A stretch of 25,160 bases of DNA. Source: Deltaproteobacteria bacterium. GTDB taxonomy: Bacteria > Desulfobacterota > DSM-4660 > Desulfatiglandales > HGW-15. Each line of letters begins with the position of its first letter. Within the stretch, counting starts at the first letter, position 1. The stretch covers positions 2,681,881 through 2,707,040 of the forward strand of contig CP070840.1 of assembly GCA_020342025.1 (NCBI GenBank), written 5' to 3'. Under the pieces are notes generated by a model. The model was given only the letters and a program-made list of their open reading frames with translations, did not search any database and was not told where the DNA came from. A program made the translations under genes and the position numbers. Of the stretch, positions 23,422 through 25,160 are shown piece by piece.

Positions 23422-23450
23422 TTGACTCAAGGTTGGCATTTGCCTATACT
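23422..23450 (+). promoter_or_regulatory. Near-consensus sigma70 promoter of the MBL gene
   Basis: TTGACT (23422-23427), 17-bp spacer, TATACT (23445-23450): five of six matches in each box. Start site expected near 23457, leaving a leader of about 65 bases that contains the TAAAGTG tandem repeat. The spacer also holds TTGGCATTTGCC (23433-23444), imperfectly inverted to GGCAAAGGCAA (23355-23365), a possible operator pair. Confidence 0.6.
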
Positions 23451-23467
23451 CCCCAGAAATTTACATT

Positions 23468-23502
23468 TAAAGTGCCTAAAGTGTCTAAAGTGAACTAAGG
23501 TG
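23468..23502 (+). repeat. TAAAGTG tandem repeat (period 9) before the MBL gene
   Basis: TAAAGTG units begin at 23468, 23477 and 23486, and a variant TAAGGTG at 23496. This is the reverse complement of the CACTTTA repeat at 12246-12290, with the same 9-bp period and occasional 10. It ends 20 bp before the start codon and lies in the predicted leader. Confidence 0.85.
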
Positions 23503-23521
23503 AAAGAACGGGAAATTTGAA

Positions 23522-24394
23522 ATGGAACCGATACTGATTGAACTTAAACAAAACAGACCAGGCTTTGATCATTTCATTGCTTCTTGGGTCTGTAAGGATG
23601 ACAGGAATATTGTCGTTGATGTGGGTCCGGCCAATTCAGTTCACATATTGTTGGATTCCCTCGACGCTATGGAGGTGGACAGGGTAGATTTTGTCCTGCT
23701 CACACACATCCACATCGACCATGCCGGAGGTTTGGCTGATTTTCTTGAGCAGTTTCCCATGGCAAAGGTCGTCTGTCACCACATGGGGGTCAAGCATCTC
23801 GTGGATCCGTCAAAGCTATGGGCCGGTAGCTTAAAGGTCCTAGGGGAGTTGGCCGAATTTTACGGTCCCTTGAAGCCTGTGAAAGAGGAAGCGCTCATTC
23901 CCCACACGGAAGCCAGAACAGAGGGCCTGAGAGTCATCGAAACGCCCGGCCATGCCCCACATCATCTCAGTTTTAGCTACCAGGGAAAGCTGTTTGTAGG
24001 AGAGGCGAGTGGAACATTTCATAATCTGGGGGAACTGGAATATGTTCGTCCGGCCACGCCGCCTAAATTCTTTATGGAAGAGTGCCTTGGCAGTGTCGAC
24101 CGCCTGTTGGGCATAGAAGACCAACCCACCTATTACGTGCATTTTGGAAAAGCGGAAAGTTCACACCATCAATTGAAAAGCTTTCGGGATCAGCTTATGC
24201 GGTGGGCCGAGCTCATTAAGCAGGAGATGGCCCGAGATCGGAAGGATCTCGTGAAGAAATGTATGGAAAGCCTCCTTGAAAAAGACCCGGATCTGAAGGC
24301 CTTTTATGCCATGGATCCTGACATGCAGGAGCGTGAACGATATTTCATCACCAATTCGATAAACGGCTATATTGAATATTTGCAAAGTCGATAG
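23522..24394 (+). CDS. MBL-fold metallo-hydrolase
   Basis: This metallo-beta-lactamase-fold hydrolase (290 residues) carries the di-metal motif THIHIDHAGG (H62, H64, D66, H67) and the third-strand histidine H144 in ETPGHAPHHLSF. The usual metal-bridging aspartate in FVGDA is glutamate here (FVGEASG, E161). A late histidine in YYVHFG (about 212) completes the site. A C-terminal helical region (about 215-290) is extra to the minimal fold. The substrate of such stand-alone enzymes ranges from thioesters to sulfur compounds and RNA; none can be assigned. The ribosome binding site is weak (GGGA about 8 bases upstream). It has its own promoter and is divergent from the cNMP-FHA gene. Fold certain, function open. 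Confidence 0.9.
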   Translation: MEPILIELKQNRPGFDHFIASWVCKDDRNIVVDVGPANSVHILLDSLDAMEVDRVDFVLLTHIHIDHAGGLADFLEQFPMAKVVCHHMGVKHLVDPSKLWAGSLKVLGELAEFYGPLKPVKEEALIPHTEARTEGLRVIETPGHAPHHLSFSYQGKLFVGEASGTFHNLGELEYVRPATPPKFFMEECLGSVDRLLGIEDQPTYYVHFGKAESSHHQLKSFRDQLMRWAELIKQEMARDRKDLVKKCMESLLEKDPDLKAFYAMDPDMQERERYFITNSINGYIEYLQSR

Positions 24395-24914
24395 AAAGAC
24401 AGAAATACGCGGTTCGCTTCATTATCTTTATTACCAGTGCGCTGTACCATAAATTCCAATACTGGAAGATTGTGTCTTTGAATCCATTGAGCGATGGCCC
24501 ATTCCTTCCCTCCGGGGCAGGAACCCTCAAAGATCAGACCACGGCGATGCTCAGTGGAATTTCTTCTGAGATATCGTCTTTCAGGAACAGGCCATCACTC
24601 CAAAGGATAGGAATATATGATGCAGTGCACTAGTTAGGGTCTTTGCCTTCTCCTGTCCGTTAAATAGAGGCCGCATAGGGTGTACCCAATCTGAGGTGAC
24701 TTTAAGGGCCTAGCCAAGCGCTCAACTATTTTTGAATTCCTTCCTCCCCTTTTACGCCTCACCCCAACATCTGCCGAAATCCAGGCATATCAAGTCGTTA
24801 CCTGGCCTTGGTTGCCTCGATACCCCCGATATGCTATGAAGGATAGGGTCAAGTCATTACGTTTCCAATCTTCAAAGGGGTTTGCAGAAAAAGTCATGGA
24901 CGGGAGGGGTAAGA
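24395..24914. other. 520-bp spacer without a recognisable gene
   Basis: No open frame here shows family resemblance, and no tRNA or other known RNA was recognised. A near-perfect direct repeat TCAAGTCGTTAC / TCAAGTCATTAC (about 24790 and 24853) lies before the glycosyltransferase gene. A promoter for that gene is expected here but no convincing -35/-10 pair was seen. Confidence 0.5.
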
Positions 24915-25160
24915 ATGGCCTATGACACGGCACTTCGGGCGTATACTTCGAAGCGCATAGAGGAGATCGAAACGGCGGATATCCTTGTAGGCGTCCCGTG
25001 TTACAATAACGACAAAACGATTGCTCATGTGATCCAGATGGTTACCCATGGTCTCGCCAAGCATTATAAAGACCGCAGATCTGTAATATTTGTAGCCGAC
25101 GGAGGCTCCACAGATGATACGCGAGAAGCGGCGAGGGAATTTGAGATCAAGCCTTGGCAG
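24915..25160 (+). CDS. Family 2 glycosyltransferase, N-terminal part (cut by window edge)
   Basis: The frame opens with ATG at 24915, preceded by a strong GGAGGGG 6 bases upstream, and continues to the right edge (82 codons). The sequence ADILVGVPCYNNDKTIAHVIQ (in order, about 25-45) is the first strand and nucleotide-contact loop of GT-A family 2 enzymes, and VIFVADGGSTDDTREAA (about 63-79) carries the UDP/GDP-sugar binding aspartate. These fit inverting or retaining sugar transferases including glucosyl- and mannosyl-glycerate synthases, but the acceptor part is missing. A 24-residue N-terminal extension precedes the domain. No membrane segment is visible so far. Confidence 0.85.
   Translation, partial: MAYDTALRAYTSKRIEEIETADILVGVPCYNNDKTIAHVIQMVTHGLAKHYKDRRSVIFVADGGSTDDTREAAREFEIKPWQ

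Noticed and set aside
24348..24530. Minus-strand 60-residue frame after the MBL gene
   Set aside because: Overlaps the MBL coding region, has no ribosome binding site and no family resemblance.

Overview
The window looks like ordinary chromosome from a Gram-negative bacterium of about 50% G+C, most likely a member of the Desulfobacterota (former Deltaproteobacteria). That placement is inferred from the gene families (HflK, DciA/DUF721, a DUF1015 protein, a small PilZ-like protein, a YhaN/YhaO-type pair, EF-P with EpmA) and from spacers littered with decayed short-period and palindromic repeats. No 16S or other decisive marker is present. There is no rRNA, tRNA, CRISPR array, transposase or phage gene.

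Layout. 1-635: 5' end of hflK, cut by the window edge (minus). 851-1159: a DciA-like gene (plus). 1160-1601: repeat-rich spacer with a 142-bp nested palindrome. 1602-3651: a TrmN6-like methyltransferase overlapping a DUF1015 gene (minus). 3962-5323: an MtaD-type deaminase (plus). 5464-5922: a TIGR00725/LOG-like protein (minus). 6175-8754: a membrane-anchored M23 peptidase and a solitary MalK/UgpC-type ABC ATPase (plus). 8751-11681: a tartrate/D-malate dehydrogenase-like enzyme, a threonine/serine dehydratase and RpiA (minus). 11682-12312: a long spacer with a near-consensus promoter and a 179-bp nested palindrome, leading to efp and epmA (12313-13855, plus). 14155-16061: a PilZ-like gene behind a perfect sigma70 consensus promoter, then a LuxR-type response regulator divergent from a REC-only regulator. 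16137-17579: an amidase (minus). 17765-22188: a YhaN-like ATPase and YhaO-like nuclease overlapping by 4 bp (minus). 22462-23226: a cNMP-binding + FHA protein (minus). 23522-24394: an MBL-fold hydrolase (plus). 24915-25160: the start of a family 2 glycosyltransferase (plus), cut by the window edge.

Functional links that can be supported: EpmA beta-lysylates EF-P and is encoded directly after it; YhaN and YhaO homologues form an SbcC/SbcD-like ATPase-nuclease pair; TrmN6 and the DUF1015 protein are probably co-transcribed. Most other genes are metabolic or signalling singletons. No obvious new multi-gene system is present. The most interesting signals are regulatory and structural: alternative hairpins over the epmA start codon, a perfect consensus promoter with flanking inverted repeats before the PilZ gene, paired ATACAGT sites exactly 22 bp apart between two response regulators, the same 9-bp tandem repeat about 20 bp upstream of two unrelated start codons, and three nested palindromes with the same architecture but different sequences.
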